This document shows, in pieces, positions 27,424 through 35,689 of a DNA stretch of 64,000 nucleotides. Origin of the DNA: Gaoshiqia sp050178015 (lineage in GTDB: Bacteria; Bacteroidota; Bacteroidia; Bacteroidales; Prolixibacteraceae); assembly GCA_050178015.1 (NCBI GenBank), contig JBFXGM010000010.1, positions 1 through 64,000 on the forward strand, in the 5' to 3' direction. The notes under the pieces are model-generated. The model was not told the DNA's origin. It worked only from the letters and a program-made list of their open reading frames with translations, and did not search any database. The position numbers and the translations under genes are program-made. Every line of letters begins with the position of its first letter. The first letter of the stretch is position 1.

Positions 27424-29217
27424 ATGGATCACTTGAAAGAGCTGGTTTCCGTCCTACCTGACCAGCCCGGGATTTACCAGTATTTCGACAATTCCGGAAA
27501 AATTATCTATGTTGGAAAAGCCAAAAATTTAAAGAAACGGGTATCTTCTTACTTCTCCAAAAATCACGACAACCGGAAAACAGCCCTGCTTGTCAGGAAT
27601 ATTTATGACATCAAACACCTCGTTGTTGAAACGGAGGAAGATGCGCTGTTGCTCGAAAATAACCTGATCAAAAAATACCAGCCGCGGTACAATATCCGGT
27701 TGAAAGACGATAAAACCTATCCGTGGATTGTGGTCAAGAATGAGCGATTTCCGCGCGTGTTTCAAACCCGCAATGTTTATCGCGATGGTTCTTCTTATTT
27801 CGGTCCCTACACTTCTGCATTAGCTGTGCGCACCTTGCTCGATTTGTTTAAACGCTTGTATAAGCTTCGCAATTGCAAATTCAATTTGTCCAAAGAGAAT
27901 GTCGAAAGTGGAAAATTGAAGGTTTGTTTGGAGTATCACATCGGGAACTGTTTGGGTCCTTGCGAAGGCTTGCAGGAGGAAACGGCGTACAATCAATACA
28001 TCGATGAGATCAAAGATATCTTGAAGGGAAATATTTCCGGCGTAATCAAATACCTCCGCGAAATGATGAAAAAATTGTCCGACGATTACCGGTTTGAGGA
28101 GGCGAACCAGGTGAAGGAAAAGCTGGTCATACTTGAAAAATTCCAGAATCGTTCAACCGTGGTAAGCTCCACGATCACCGATGTGGATGTTTTTGGAATC
28201 GATGTGGTGGAGAAATCAGCCTTCATCAATTACCTCAAAGTAATCAATGGGGCTATCGTGCAAACCTACACCACGGAAATAAAAAAGGCGCTCGACGAAA
28301 CTCCTGAGGAATTGCTCGAATATGCCGTGGCCGATATTCGCCAGAAAATATATTCGAATGCGAAAGAATTGCTCGTCCCTTTTAAGCCGTCAATCAAATT
28401 GGAGAATGTAACTTTCAAGGTGCCGGTGAAAGGCGATAAGAAAAAGCTGCTTGATTTATCGGTTAGGAATGCAAAATATTACCGGCTCGAAAAAGAAAAA
28501 CAATTGGCCTTGTCCAAGCCGATGAAAAGTACCGACCGCATTTTAGAAACGATGAAAAAGGATCTTCAATTAAAAGAATTGCCGGTTCAGATTGAATGTT
28601 TCGATAACTCGAATTTGCAGGGAACAAATCCGGTGGCGGCTTGTGTGGTTTTTAGAAATGGAAAACCAGCCAAAAGGGAATACCGGCATTTTAATGTAAA
28701 AACAGTGGAAGGCCCCAACGATTTTGCTTCGATGGAGGAGATTGTTTACCGGCGCTACAAACGTCAGATGGACGAAAAAAATCCGTTGCCACAGTTAATT
28801 GTTATTGATGGGGGAAAGGGACAATTGGGCATGGCCCTGAATGCACTCGAAAAATTGGGCTTGCGGGGTAAAATTGCCATCATTGGTATTGCCAAAAAAT
28901 TGGAGGAAATATTTTTTCCGGGCGACTCGGTTCCGTTGTACCTGGATAAAAATTCAGAAACCTTAAAAGTAATTCAGCAAGCGCGGGATGAAGCCCATCG
29001 TTTTGGGATTACTTTTCACAGGCAGAAACGTTCAAAGAATTTTATCAAATCCGAATTGGAAGAAATTCCGGGAATAGGGGAGAAGACCATTCAATTGCTC
29101 TTGCGTGAATTTAAGAGCCTTGAGAATCTTAAAAAACAACCCTATGATACAGTTGCCGCCCAAATAGGCGATTCTCGTGCCACCAAAATCTTTGCATATT
29201 TCAAGTTAAAAAGCTGA
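27424..29217 (+). CDS. uvrC: Excinuclease ABC subunit C
   Basis: A 597-residue nucleotide-excision repair nuclease. In order: GIY-YIG nuclease (about 10-90, with PGIYQYFD and IIYVGKAKNLKKRVSSYF), cysteine-bearing segment (CKFNLSKENV...CLEYHIGNCLGPC), UVR motif for UvrB contact (about 200-235), RNase H-like 5'-incision domain (ECFDNSNLQGTNPVAACVVF) and C-terminal helix-hairpin-helix (EIPGIGEKTIQLLL). I chose the ATG at 27424 because the earlier TTG at 27397 adds nine residues with no family counterpart. Last gene of the mnmG-apt-uvrC run. Confidence 0.96.
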   Translation: MDHLKELVSVLPDQPGIYQYFDNSGKIIYVGKAKNLKKRVSSYFSKNHDNRKTALLVRNIYDIKHLVVETEEDALLLENNLIKKYQPRYNIRLKDDKTYPWIVVKNERFPRVFQTRNVYRDGSSYFGPYTSALAVRTLLDLFKRLYKLRNCKFNLSKENVESGKLKVCLEYHIGNCLGPCEGLQEETAYNQYIDEIKDILKGNISGVIKYLREMMKKLSDDYRFEEANQVKEKLVILEKFQNRSTVVSSTITDVDVFGIDVVEKSAFINYLKVINGAIVQTYTTEIKKALDETPEELLEYAVADIRQKIYSNAKELLVPFKPSIKLENVTFKVPVKGDKKKLLDLSVRNAKYYRLEKEKQLALSKPMKSTDRILETMKKDLQLKELPVQIECFDNSNLQGTNPVAACVVFRNGKPAKREYRHFNVKTVEGPNDFASMEEIVYRRYKRQMDEKNPLPQLIVIDGGKGQLGMALNALEKLGLRGKIAIIGIAKKLEEIFFPGDSVPLYLDKNSETLKVIQQARDEAHRFGITFHRQKRSKNFIKSELEEIPGIGEKTIQLLLREFKSLENLKKQPYDTVAAQIGDSRATKIFAYFKLKS

Positions 29218-29280
29218 TAAATAGGATAATAACCTACTTCTTTGTAGCGAATTTTTCGGTCAGTTTTTTCTCCTTCCAGC

Positions 29281-30225
29281 TCAACTTCTGTATTTTTCAT
29301 CCGATTGCAGTAATCCGAGGTAAGAGTAGTACCGGCTTTCTGCAATTTCATTGTCGAGGACAGCCCGTTTCACTTCGCAGCCCGGTTCGTGGGTATGGGT
29401 GCAATTGTAGTACTGGCACTTTTCGAGCCGCTTGAAAATTTCGGGGAAGTAATGACCTATTTCTTCTTTTTCCATATCCAGCATTCCAAACCCTTTTATT
29501 CCGGGCGTGTCGATGATGTATCCGCCAAAACTCAATTCAAACATTTCGGAGTAGGTGGTGGTGTGCTGACCGGTCTGGTGATAGTCAGAAATTTCTTTGG
29601 TTTTCAAATTTAATCCCGGTTCAACGCTGTTGATTAAAGTTGACTTTCCAACACCGGAGTGCCCCGAAAAAACATTGGTTTTGCCTGTCATCCAATTTTT
29701 AAGCTGATTCAGCCCAATTTTTGTTTTGGTTGATGTTTTTAAGCAACGGTACCCAATTTTTTCGTAAAGTTCAATCAGCTCATCCATTTGCCGCGTTTGT
29801 TCCGAATTGTAGCGGTCTATTTTGTTGAAGATTAATGAGCAGGGAATACGATAAGCTTCAGCAGATGCCAGAAAACGATCGACAAAAGTGGTCGTCGTAA
29901 CCGGGTAATTTATCGTAACAACCAGAAATGCCTGGTCGATGTTGGCCGCAATAATATGGGATTGTTTGGAGAGATTTGGCGATTTCCGGACAATATAATT
30001 CTTACGGTCAGTTATTTCGGTGATTAATCCAACTGGTTTGGCAGTTTCTTCTCCTTCCATTTCAAGGTATTTAAACGTAACCTGGTCGCCCACAGCAATG
30101 GGATTGGTACTTTTAATATCCTTGATCCGGAAATTTCCCTTGATTTTACAATCAACGGTTTTGCCCGATTCTGTTTTCACACTGTACCAACTTCCGGTCG
30201 ATTTTATGACGATACCTGTATTCAA
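29281..30225 (-). CDS. rsgA: Ribosome small subunit-dependent GTPase A
   Basis: A 314-residue circularly permuted GTPase that helps mature the 30S subunit. N-terminal OB fold, then the permuted G motifs in order NKID (134-137), GHSGVGKST (188-196) and DTPGIKGFG (239-247), then a zinc knuckle (C270, C275, H277 region, C283). Normal length. Convergent with uvrC and divergent from xth. Confidence 0.96.
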   Translation of the reverse strand: MNTGIVIKSTGSWYSVKTESGKTVDCKIKGNFRIKDIKSTNPIAVGDQVTFKYLEMEGEETAKPVGLITEITDRKNYIVRKSPNLSKQSHIIAANIDQAFLVVTINYPVTTTTFVDRFLASAEAYRIPCSLIFNKIDRYNSEQTRQMDELIELYEKIGYRCLKTSTKTKIGLNQLKNWMTGKTNVFSGHSGVGKSTLINSVEPGLNLKTKEISDYHQTGQHTTTYSEMFELSFGGYIIDTPGIKGFGMLDMEKEEIGHYFPEIFKRLEKCQYYNCTHTHEPGCEVKRAVLDNEIAESRYYSYLGLLQSDEKYRS

Positions 30226-30293
30226 TTGCTTTTTTTTGAATTAAAAAAATGAACTATTTTCGGCTGATATTTCATTCAAAATTACAAAAAATT

Positions 30294-31061
30294 GTGAAAC
30301 GTATTTTTTCCTATAATGTGAATGGCATTCGTGCGGCCATAAAGAAGGATTTCTTAACATGGCTGCAATTGGCTGATCCCGATATTTTGTGCCTTCAGGA
30401 AACCAAGGCGCAACCCGGACAAATGAGTGAAGACGAATTTGAAAAGCTGGGTTACTCGTTTTATGCACATTCGGCTGAAAAACCGGGTTACAGCGGCGTC
30501 GCTATCCTGAGCAAGGAAAAGCCGTTACAGGTAACCTATGGCATGGACCATTCGAAATATGACAACGAGGGCCGGGTAATGAGGGCCGATTTTAGCGGTT
30601 TTTCGGTCATTAGCGCCTATATCCCTTCCGGAACTACCGGAGATGTCCGTCAAGACTTTAAAATGGAGTTTTTGGCCGATTTTTGGGCGTATTTAAATGA
30701 ACTGCGAAAAGAGCACCCCCGGCTGATTATTTCGGGCGATTACAACATCTGCCGTTTGTGGATTGACATTCACAATCCGGAGAAGCAACAGAACACTTCC
30801 GGTTTTTTGCCCGAAGAAAGGGAATGGTTCCAAAAGTTTGTGGAAGATGGATATGTGGATAGTTTTCGCGAAATTAACCGGGAACCACATCAATATTCAT
30901 GGTGGAGTTACCGGGCTGGTTCACGCGGCAAAAACAAAGGTTGGCGCATCGATTACCACATGGTTACAGAGGAATTGAAGTTAACAATCAGAAATGCCGG
31001 TATTATGCCCGAAGCTGTGCATTCCGATCATTGTCCGGTGTGGGTGGAGATGGATTTATGA
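30294..31061 (+). CDS. xth: Exodeoxyribonuclease III (AP endonuclease, Xth family)
   Basis: A 255-residue endonuclease/exonuclease/phosphatase-fold DNA repair enzyme. Motifs: YNVNGIRAA at the start, LQETKAQ (metal-binding Glu), SGDYNICR, WRIDYHM and the terminal SDHCPVWVEMDL with catalytic D-H. I prefer the GTG at 30294, which gives the usual N terminus (KRIFSYNVNG) and leaves 68 bp for the divergent promoters; an in-frame ATG at 30249 would add 15 residues and leave only 23 bp. Its stop overlaps the next gene's ATG (ATGA). Confidence 0.92.
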   Translation: MKRIFSYNVNGIRAAIKKDFLTWLQLADPDILCLQETKAQPGQMSEDEFEKLGYSFYAHSAEKPGYSGVAILSKEKPLQVTYGMDHSKYDNEGRVMRADFSGFSVISAYIPSGTTGDVRQDFKMEFLADFWAYLNELRKEHPRLIISGDYNICRLWIDIHNPEKQQNTSGFLPEEREWFQKFVEDGYVDSFREINREPHQYSWWSYRAGSRGKNKGWRIDYHMVTEELKLTIRNAGIMPEAVHSDHCPVWVEMDL

Positions 31062-32086
31062 GGAAAATATGGATTGTCGGCCTTTTAATTGTGAATTCGT
31101 GGATTGCCGTTGGCGGTGAGCCTGATTCATGTTCAACCGGCAAAGTGGATCCGGACTATATAAAAACTTGTTACAATGATTTGGTTGTCAGGGTTTTTTC
31201 GGCCAATAAAAACAACTTTATCCAGTTTCACGACCAAAATGAGGAGGTTCGGTTGAAATACCGACCAAACGACTATTATAACCTTGGAATTGGCTTTAAT
31301 TACAAATGGTTTGGGCTGAAAATCGGCACCAAGATTCCCATGCTTTCCGGCGATGACCACCGATACGGGAAAACTACCAGCTTTGGCTTGCAGAGCTATA
31401 TTTATTCGCGAAAGTTCACCCTCGATATTTTGGGCATAAAGACACGGGGGTACTATTTGAGCGAACTGGAGGAAGAAGGACTGGAGATTCCGGGTTTGGA
31501 ACAGTATTATACCCGTCGTGATTTGATCACAAGTAATTTCGGCATCAACTTCAATTATGTGGTAAACCACCGGCGCTTTTCGTATAAAGCTGCTTTCAAG
31601 CAAACGGATATCCAGTTAAAAAGTGCAGGATCAATGATTTATGGCGGTGGTGTTTACCTGATAACCGTTGAAGCTGATTCGGCTTTTGTTCCTTCCGAAA
31701 TAGGAAATCAGTATTTTGCGAATGGGCGGCTGCAGAATAATTTTGAAGCCTACACGCTGAATGCCAATTTGGGATACGCGTATTCATTGGTTCCCTCCAA
31801 AAATTGGATTATAACCGGATCATATCTTTTTAGCCTTGGGCTTCAGCAAAATATGTGGCATTTTACAGGAGAAGATACCGACCATCAATTGAAATTTAGC
31901 TGGAGTTCAGCATTTCAGCTTTCAGCCGGGCATTATTTTCCCAATTTTTACCTCGGGGCTTCTATTGTGCGGTATCAACAGAATTCAAAAATCCAGTATC
32001 GCGATATCAGTATTATGAACGGGACTAATTTTATGGAGTTTACAATGAGTAAACGCATTCAACTTAAGCGCAGGAAATCCCGCTGA
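31058..32086 (+). CDS. DUF4421-like outer membrane protein
   Basis: A 342-residue exported protein with an N-terminal signal (MRKIWIVGLLIVNSWIAVGG) and alternating aromatic/polar beta strands throughout, ending in a strand (NGTNFMEFTMSKRIQL), as expected for a small outer-membrane barrel. Sequence style (KYRPNDYYNLGIGFNYKWFGLKIGTKIP) matches the Bacteroidota DUF4421 family. The ATG at 31058 overlaps the xth stop by 4 nt, indicating coupled translation. Function is unknown; the coupling with a DNA-repair gene is probably not functional. Confidence 0.75.
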   Translation: MRKIWIVGLLIVNSWIAVGGEPDSCSTGKVDPDYIKTCYNDLVVRVFSANKNNFIQFHDQNEEVRLKYRPNDYYNLGIGFNYKWFGLKIGTKIPMLSGDDHRYGKTTSFGLQSYIYSRKFTLDILGIKTRGYYLSELEEEGLEIPGLEQYYTRRDLITSNFGINFNYVVNHRRFSYKAAFKQTDIQLKSAGSMIYGGGVYLITVEADSAFVPSEIGNQYFANGRLQNNFEAYTLNANLGYAYSLVPSKNWIITGSYLFSLGLQQNMWHFTGEDTDHQLKFSWSSAFQLSAGHYFPNFYLGASIVRYQQNSKIQYRDISIMNGTNFMEFTMSKRIQLKRRKSR

Positions 32087-32131
32087 TTGAATTTTCTGCG
32101 TATTTACTGGCATACAAAATTTTTTATAGAT

Positions 32132-33160
32132 TTATGCCCAGTCAAGAATGATTTTTCCGCAATTTCCCTGTTCCATGATGTCGAAGGCCTGCTGAAAATC
32201 GTCGGCATGCATACGGTGGGTGATGACAGGCGAAATATCCAGTCCGGTCGTCAGCATCATTTCCATGTGATACCAGGTTTCGTACATCTCACGTCCGTAT
32301 ATTCCCTTTAAAGTTAAGCCTTTAAAAATGAGCTTAGTCCAGTTTATTCTGGTATCGCTGGGCAGCAAACCCAGCAGGGAGATTTTTCCGCCGTTGTACA
32401 TGTTTTCAACCATATCGTTGAATGCTATCGGAGAGCCGCTGCATTCCAGTCCGATATCGAAACCGGCCACCATGCCCAGTCGGCCCATTGCGCTGCGGAT
32501 GTTGTCGTTCATGGGGTCGATCACTTTGGTGGCGCCCATTTTCCGGGCCAAATCGCGGCGGTATTTCGAGATATCGGTTCCCACAATGTTGCGGGCACCC
32601 GCAAAACGGCAAACGGCCGCGGCCATGGCCCCGATCGGTCCGCCAATGCCGGTAATCAACACATCTTCGCCCAGCAGCGGGAAGGAAAGGGCCGTGTGGG
32701 TGGCGTTTCCCAGCGGGTCCATAATGGCCATAATTTCGTCGGGGACACGTGCATCGACTTTCAGCACATTTTTCGCTGGTACGGAAATATATTCGGCAAA
32801 ACCACCATCACGGTTTACCCCGATGCCGATGGTGTGGTCGCAGATGTGTTGGCGCCCACGACGGCAATTGCGGCAAAATCCGCACGAAATGTGGCCTTCA
32901 ACCGTCACCCGTTCGCCCACGTGCACACGGTCAACTTCCGAGCCGGTTTCCACCACCTCGCCCATGTATTCGTGACCGATGATCACCGGCGTTTTGATAG
33001 TGTTCCGGGCCCATTCGTCCCATTTGTAGATATGCAGGTCGGTGCCGCAAATAGCGGCTTTTTTCACGCGGATCAACACATCATTGGGACCTATGGAAGG
33101 TATTGGCACTTCTTCCATCCAAAGACCCCGTTCGGGTTTGCTTTTAACGATTGCTTTCAT
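32132..33160 (-). CDS. tdh: L-threonine 3-dehydrogenase
   Basis: A 342-residue zinc-dependent medium-chain dehydrogenase that oxidises L-threonine to 2-amino-3-ketobutyrate with NAD+. Catalytic zinc ligands C38, H63 and E64 (GHEYMGEV), structural zinc cysteines C93, C96, C99 and C107, and the Rossmann loop GIGGPIG are visible. The stretch CGTDLHIYKWDEWA is the Tdh-specific signature. No kbl (2-amino-3-ketobutyrate ligase) gene is adjacent. An inverted repeat lies 8 nt before its start codon. Confidence 0.93.
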   Translation of the reverse strand: MKAIVKSKPERGLWMEEVPIPSIGPNDVLIRVKKAAICGTDLHIYKWDEWARNTIKTPVIIGHEYMGEVVETGSEVDRVHVGERVTVEGHISCGFCRNCRRGRQHICDHTIGIGVNRDGGFAEYISVPAKNVLKVDARVPDEIMAIMDPLGNATHTALSFPLLGEDVLITGIGGPIGAMAAAVCRFAGARNIVGTDISKYRRDLARKMGATKVIDPMNDNIRSAMGRLGMVAGFDIGLECSGSPIAFNDMVENMYNGGKISLLGLLPSDTRINWTKLIFKGLTLKGIYGREMYETWYHMEMMLTTGLDISPVITHRMHADDFQQAFDIMEQGNCGKIILDWA

Positions 33161-33168
33161 AAAATAAT

Positions 33169-33208
33169 CCCTTGAAATATCCTCAGCAAGTTAAGGGCAT
33201 TTCAAGGG
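33169..33208. promoter_or_regulatory. Inverted repeat in the tdh leader
   Basis: CCCTTGAAAT (33169-33178) and ATTTCAAGGG (33199-33208) form a perfect 10-bp inverted repeat with a 20-nt spacer, ending 8 nt from the tdh ATG. On the minus strand it is followed by ATTATTTTATG, so it may be the terminator of the upstream TonB receptor gene; its closeness to the start codon also allows control of tdh translation or a protein operator. Confidence 0.55.
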
Positions 33209-33272
33209 AAAATCCAGAAGGAAAATCATGTTTGACGGCTTGCTTCCTATAAAATCTGTTGTCTGTTTCCGA

Positions 33273-35108
33273 CTAGAAATTCAGGTTGATGCCACTGAAA
33301 ACAGTTGTGCCGGGCATGGGGTAGTAGCGGTTGATAGCGTATTGCTGGTCGAGCAGGTTTTCGCCGCTGACGAACCACTCGGCAAAGCGGCTAACTTTCC
33401 AGCTGAATTTGGCATCGACAACTGTGTAGCTTTCCAGATTTACAACAGGGCCAACATCGTTGTCCATATCTGCAATTTGGCGCAAGCTGGCATTCAACTT
33501 GCATTTTTTCCAATGGTAGGACGCTCCCAGGTACAGGTTGTGTTTGGGAGTTGAAACGATCGGATTTTTCATGTCGATGTAGCTGTAACTGAGGTTGTAA
33601 TCCAGGTTTTGTGCAGCCCTGCCGGTAATGGCCAGCTCAATCCCCTGATTTTCAATTTCACCCGAATTGAACAGGTTGCCCATTTCGCCGGTCACAATCA
33701 GGTTGTCGCCTTTTACATAAAAGCCGGTCAGTTCCACATTAATTTTCGAATTGAAAAATGAACGATAAATGCCGGTTTCGTAGTTCATAATCTTTTCGGG
33801 TTGCAGATTGGGGTTGTGGTTCCACATGAATAGCTCGCGAATGGTAGGACTGCGAAAACCCTTCGAGATGTTTCCTTTCCAGCTGGTTTTCGAATCAATT
33901 TTAAGGGCGAAGCCTCCGGATGGAATCCATTCGTTTCCATAGATTTTATGGTCTTGAAGCCGAAGCCCGGCGGTCAACGTTAATTTTTTCGCCAGTGTTT
34001 GCTGTACAAAGCCATAGATGCCGGTTTCGTAAACCGTGGTATCGGCGAAAACCATTCCCTGTCCGTTCATGGCTTTCGTATTTTCGGCCATCCCGCCGTA
34101 CCGGATGTGGTCAATTCCTAGTGTTAAACTGTTTCCTTTAAGGAAGTGGAAAGCCTGAAAAAAGTTCACCCCATAATTGTTATCAGTTGAATGAAATCCG
34201 TCGGTAACATCATGTTCCCCAAAGTTGTGGAAAAGTTTGAGGCTTCCGGATGTTTTTTCGAAGGCGTTATCAACAGTAAGCGACCAGTATCCGCGCAAAA
34301 TATCGAGTCCACTTCCGGGTATAGCATTCAGCGTATCCGGTCCCGGATCGGTTGTTTTGAAATTAGCCAGGCTGATATCGGCGCTGGCCGATAAATGTTC
34401 GTTAAACTGATAACCGGTTTTCAGGTAACCGTTCGTGATCTTGAAATCGGAGTTGTCGCGGTGCCCATCGGTCCGGTCATGGTTCACCGAACCAAAAAGG
34501 CTGAAGCCATTGTTCCGGTAACCGGCCGACCCGCTGTATTTTTGGGTGTTGTACGAGCCATACATCATCTTTGCATTTCCATTTATTCCGTTTTGGTTTT
34601 GCTGGCGGGTAATGATGTTGATGACCCCGCCCATCGCGTTCGAACCGTACAAGGTGGATCCCGGTCCGCGGATGACCTCGACCCGCTCCACATCCGACGC
34701 AATATAGCTGTCGGGCAGGGGATGGCCCATGATGCCCATAAACTGCGGATGCCCGTCAATCAGCATCAAAACACCGGTGGTTGGGTTGCCGCCAATGCCG
34801 CGGATGGTAATTTGTCCGGCCGATCCGGTGGCCACGCCAAAACCGGTGATCCCGCGTTCGGTCACAAAAAGCCCGGGCACTTGTCCGCTAAGCAGGGGCA
34901 ACAAGGCCGACTCAGTGCTTTCTGCAATTTGTTCGCGACTCACAACCGATATGGCCAGCGGTACGTTGTTCCGGTGAACTTTTACAGGCGTTCCGGTTAC
35001 AACTACTTCTTCAATTTTGATCGTGTCCGTCAGTTGATTTTCAGCGCGCTGGGCCCATCCAGAAAATCCTGACACAAACACGATGGCACTTATTACGAGT
35101 TTCTTCAT
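33273..35108 (-). CDS. TonB-dependent outer membrane receptor
   Basis: A 611-residue receptor: signal peptide (about 1-19), plug domain (about 40-160, with EEVVVTGTPVKVHRNNVPLAISVVS split by the TonB-box-like start and the plug end RVEVIRGPGSTLYGSNAMGGVINIIT) and a 22-strand barrel ending in an aromatic residue (GINLNF). It is short and lacks the CarboxypepD-like N-terminal domain and any SusD partner, so it is a classical metal/cofactor importer type rather than a glycan importer. The NikR-like gene lies just upstream in the same direction, and both carry the same direct-repeat operator, so metal or metal-chelate uptake is likely. Confidence 0.88.
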   Translation of the reverse strand: MKKLVISAIVFVSGFSGWAQRAENQLTDTIKIEEVVVTGTPVKVHRNNVPLAISVVSREQIAESTESALLPLLSGQVPGLFVTERGITGFGVATGSAGQITIRGIGGNPTTGVLMLIDGHPQFMGIMGHPLPDSYIASDVERVEVIRGPGSTLYGSNAMGGVINIITRQQNQNGINGNAKMMYGSYNTQKYSGSAGYRNNGFSLFGSVNHDRTDGHRDNSDFKITNGYLKTGYQFNEHLSASADISLANFKTTDPGPDTLNAIPGSGLDILRGYWSLTVDNAFEKTSGSLKLFHNFGEHDVTDGFHSTDNNYGVNFFQAFHFLKGNSLTLGIDHIRYGGMAENTKAMNGQGMVFADTTVYETGIYGFVQQTLAKKLTLTAGLRLQDHKIYGNEWIPSGGFALKIDSKTSWKGNISKGFRSPTIRELFMWNHNPNLQPEKIMNYETGIYRSFFNSKINVELTGFYVKGDNLIVTGEMGNLFNSGEIENQGIELAITGRAAQNLDYNLSYSYIDMKNPIVSTPKHNLYLGASYHWKKCKLNASLRQIADMDNDVGPVVNLESYTVVDAKFSWKVSRFAEWFVSGENLLDQQYAINRYYPMPGTTVFSGINLNF

Positions 35109-35118
35109 GGCAAATATT

Positions 35119-35146
35119 GTGTTACGAAAAACAATCTTAGTGTTAC
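35119..35146 (-). promoter_or_regulatory. Putative operator of the NikR-like regulator at the TonB receptor gene
   Basis: Minus strand carries GTAACAC-N14-GTAACAC, ending 10 nt before the receptor ATG. The same two 7-mers at the same 21-bp period occur before the NikR-like gene (35566-35593). A 21-bp period places both half-sites on one DNA face. Confidence 0.75.
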
Positions 35147-35162
35147 TATCTAGATAAAAAAA

Positions 35163-35564
35163 TTATCCTACTTTGCTCATAATCAGTTTTCCATGCTGGA
35201 TTCCTTTCATCGCAATTAATTGGTCGGCCAGATTGGTGAGCTTGAATGAGGGCCCCTTTACGGCAACAATTTCCAGGCAATTCTCCGGGTTAATATGGAA
35301 AAGTTGGGAAGAAAGGATGACATCCTGATATTCTGTTTGTACATCCAGCAGTTTTGCTCGGAGGTCTTTCTTGTTTAGGTTGTAAACCAGAGTGATGGCG
35401 CCTGCCACCAGGTTGTCGCATTTCCATTTCTGCTCCACCAGGTTTTTTTCAACTAAAAAGCGAATGGCTTGCGAGCGGTTGGAAAACGAGTTTTCCCGAA
35501 CGTATTCATTCAGCGCTTTCAGCAGCTCTTCTTCCAGCGAAACGCCAAATCGGGTTACGGCCAT
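35163..35564 (-). CDS. NikR-like ribbon-helix-helix metalloregulator
   Basis: A 133-residue CopG/NikR protein: N-terminal ribbon-helix-helix (about 1-45, VTRFGVSLEEELLKALNEYV) and a C-terminal ACT-like metal domain (about 52-130). Aligned by eye to E. coli NikR, the site segment reads SSQLFHINPENCLEIVAVKG: the H89 and C95 equivalents are kept (H90, C96), the H87 equivalent is L, and the H76 position (region VQTEYQD) has no histidine. The classical square-planar nickel site is therefore incomplete. I use the ATG at 35564, the family N terminus; an upstream ATG at 35639 adds 25 atypical residues. It precedes the TonB receptor gene. Confidence 0.85.
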   Translation of the reverse strand: MAVTRFGVSLEEELLKALNEYVRENSFSNRSQAIRFLVEKNLVEQKWKCDNLVAGAITLVYNLNKKDLRAKLLDVQTEYQDVILSSQLFHINPENCLEIVAVKGPSFKLTNLADQLIAMKGIQHGKLIMSKVG

Positions 35565-35565
35565 C

Positions 35566-35593
35566 GTGTTACTGTTTTTAGAATTTGTGTTAC
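35566..35593 (-). promoter_or_regulatory. Putative autoregulatory operator of the NikR-like gene
   Basis: Minus strand reads GTAACAC-N14-GTAACAC, one base before the NikR-like ATG. The 7-mers and spacing match the site at 35119-35146 exactly while the 14-nt spacers differ, which argues for selection on the repeats. Confidence 0.75.
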
Positions 35594-35642
35594 AAGATGT
35601 GAAAATACAGCTTTTTTGCCAACCAGCGCGGGCAGGCATAAA

Positions 35643-35670
35643 AAAACCCTTCGCGCTAACGAAAGGTTTT
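35643..35670 (-). terminator. Terminator of cysS
   Basis: An 11-bp stem with one mismatch (minus strand AAAACCTTTCG / CGAAGGGTTTT, loop TTAGCG) followed by TTTATG, 20 nt past the cysS stop. Confidence 0.8.
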
Positions 35671-35689
35671 CAGGTATGTTTGGGTGAAT

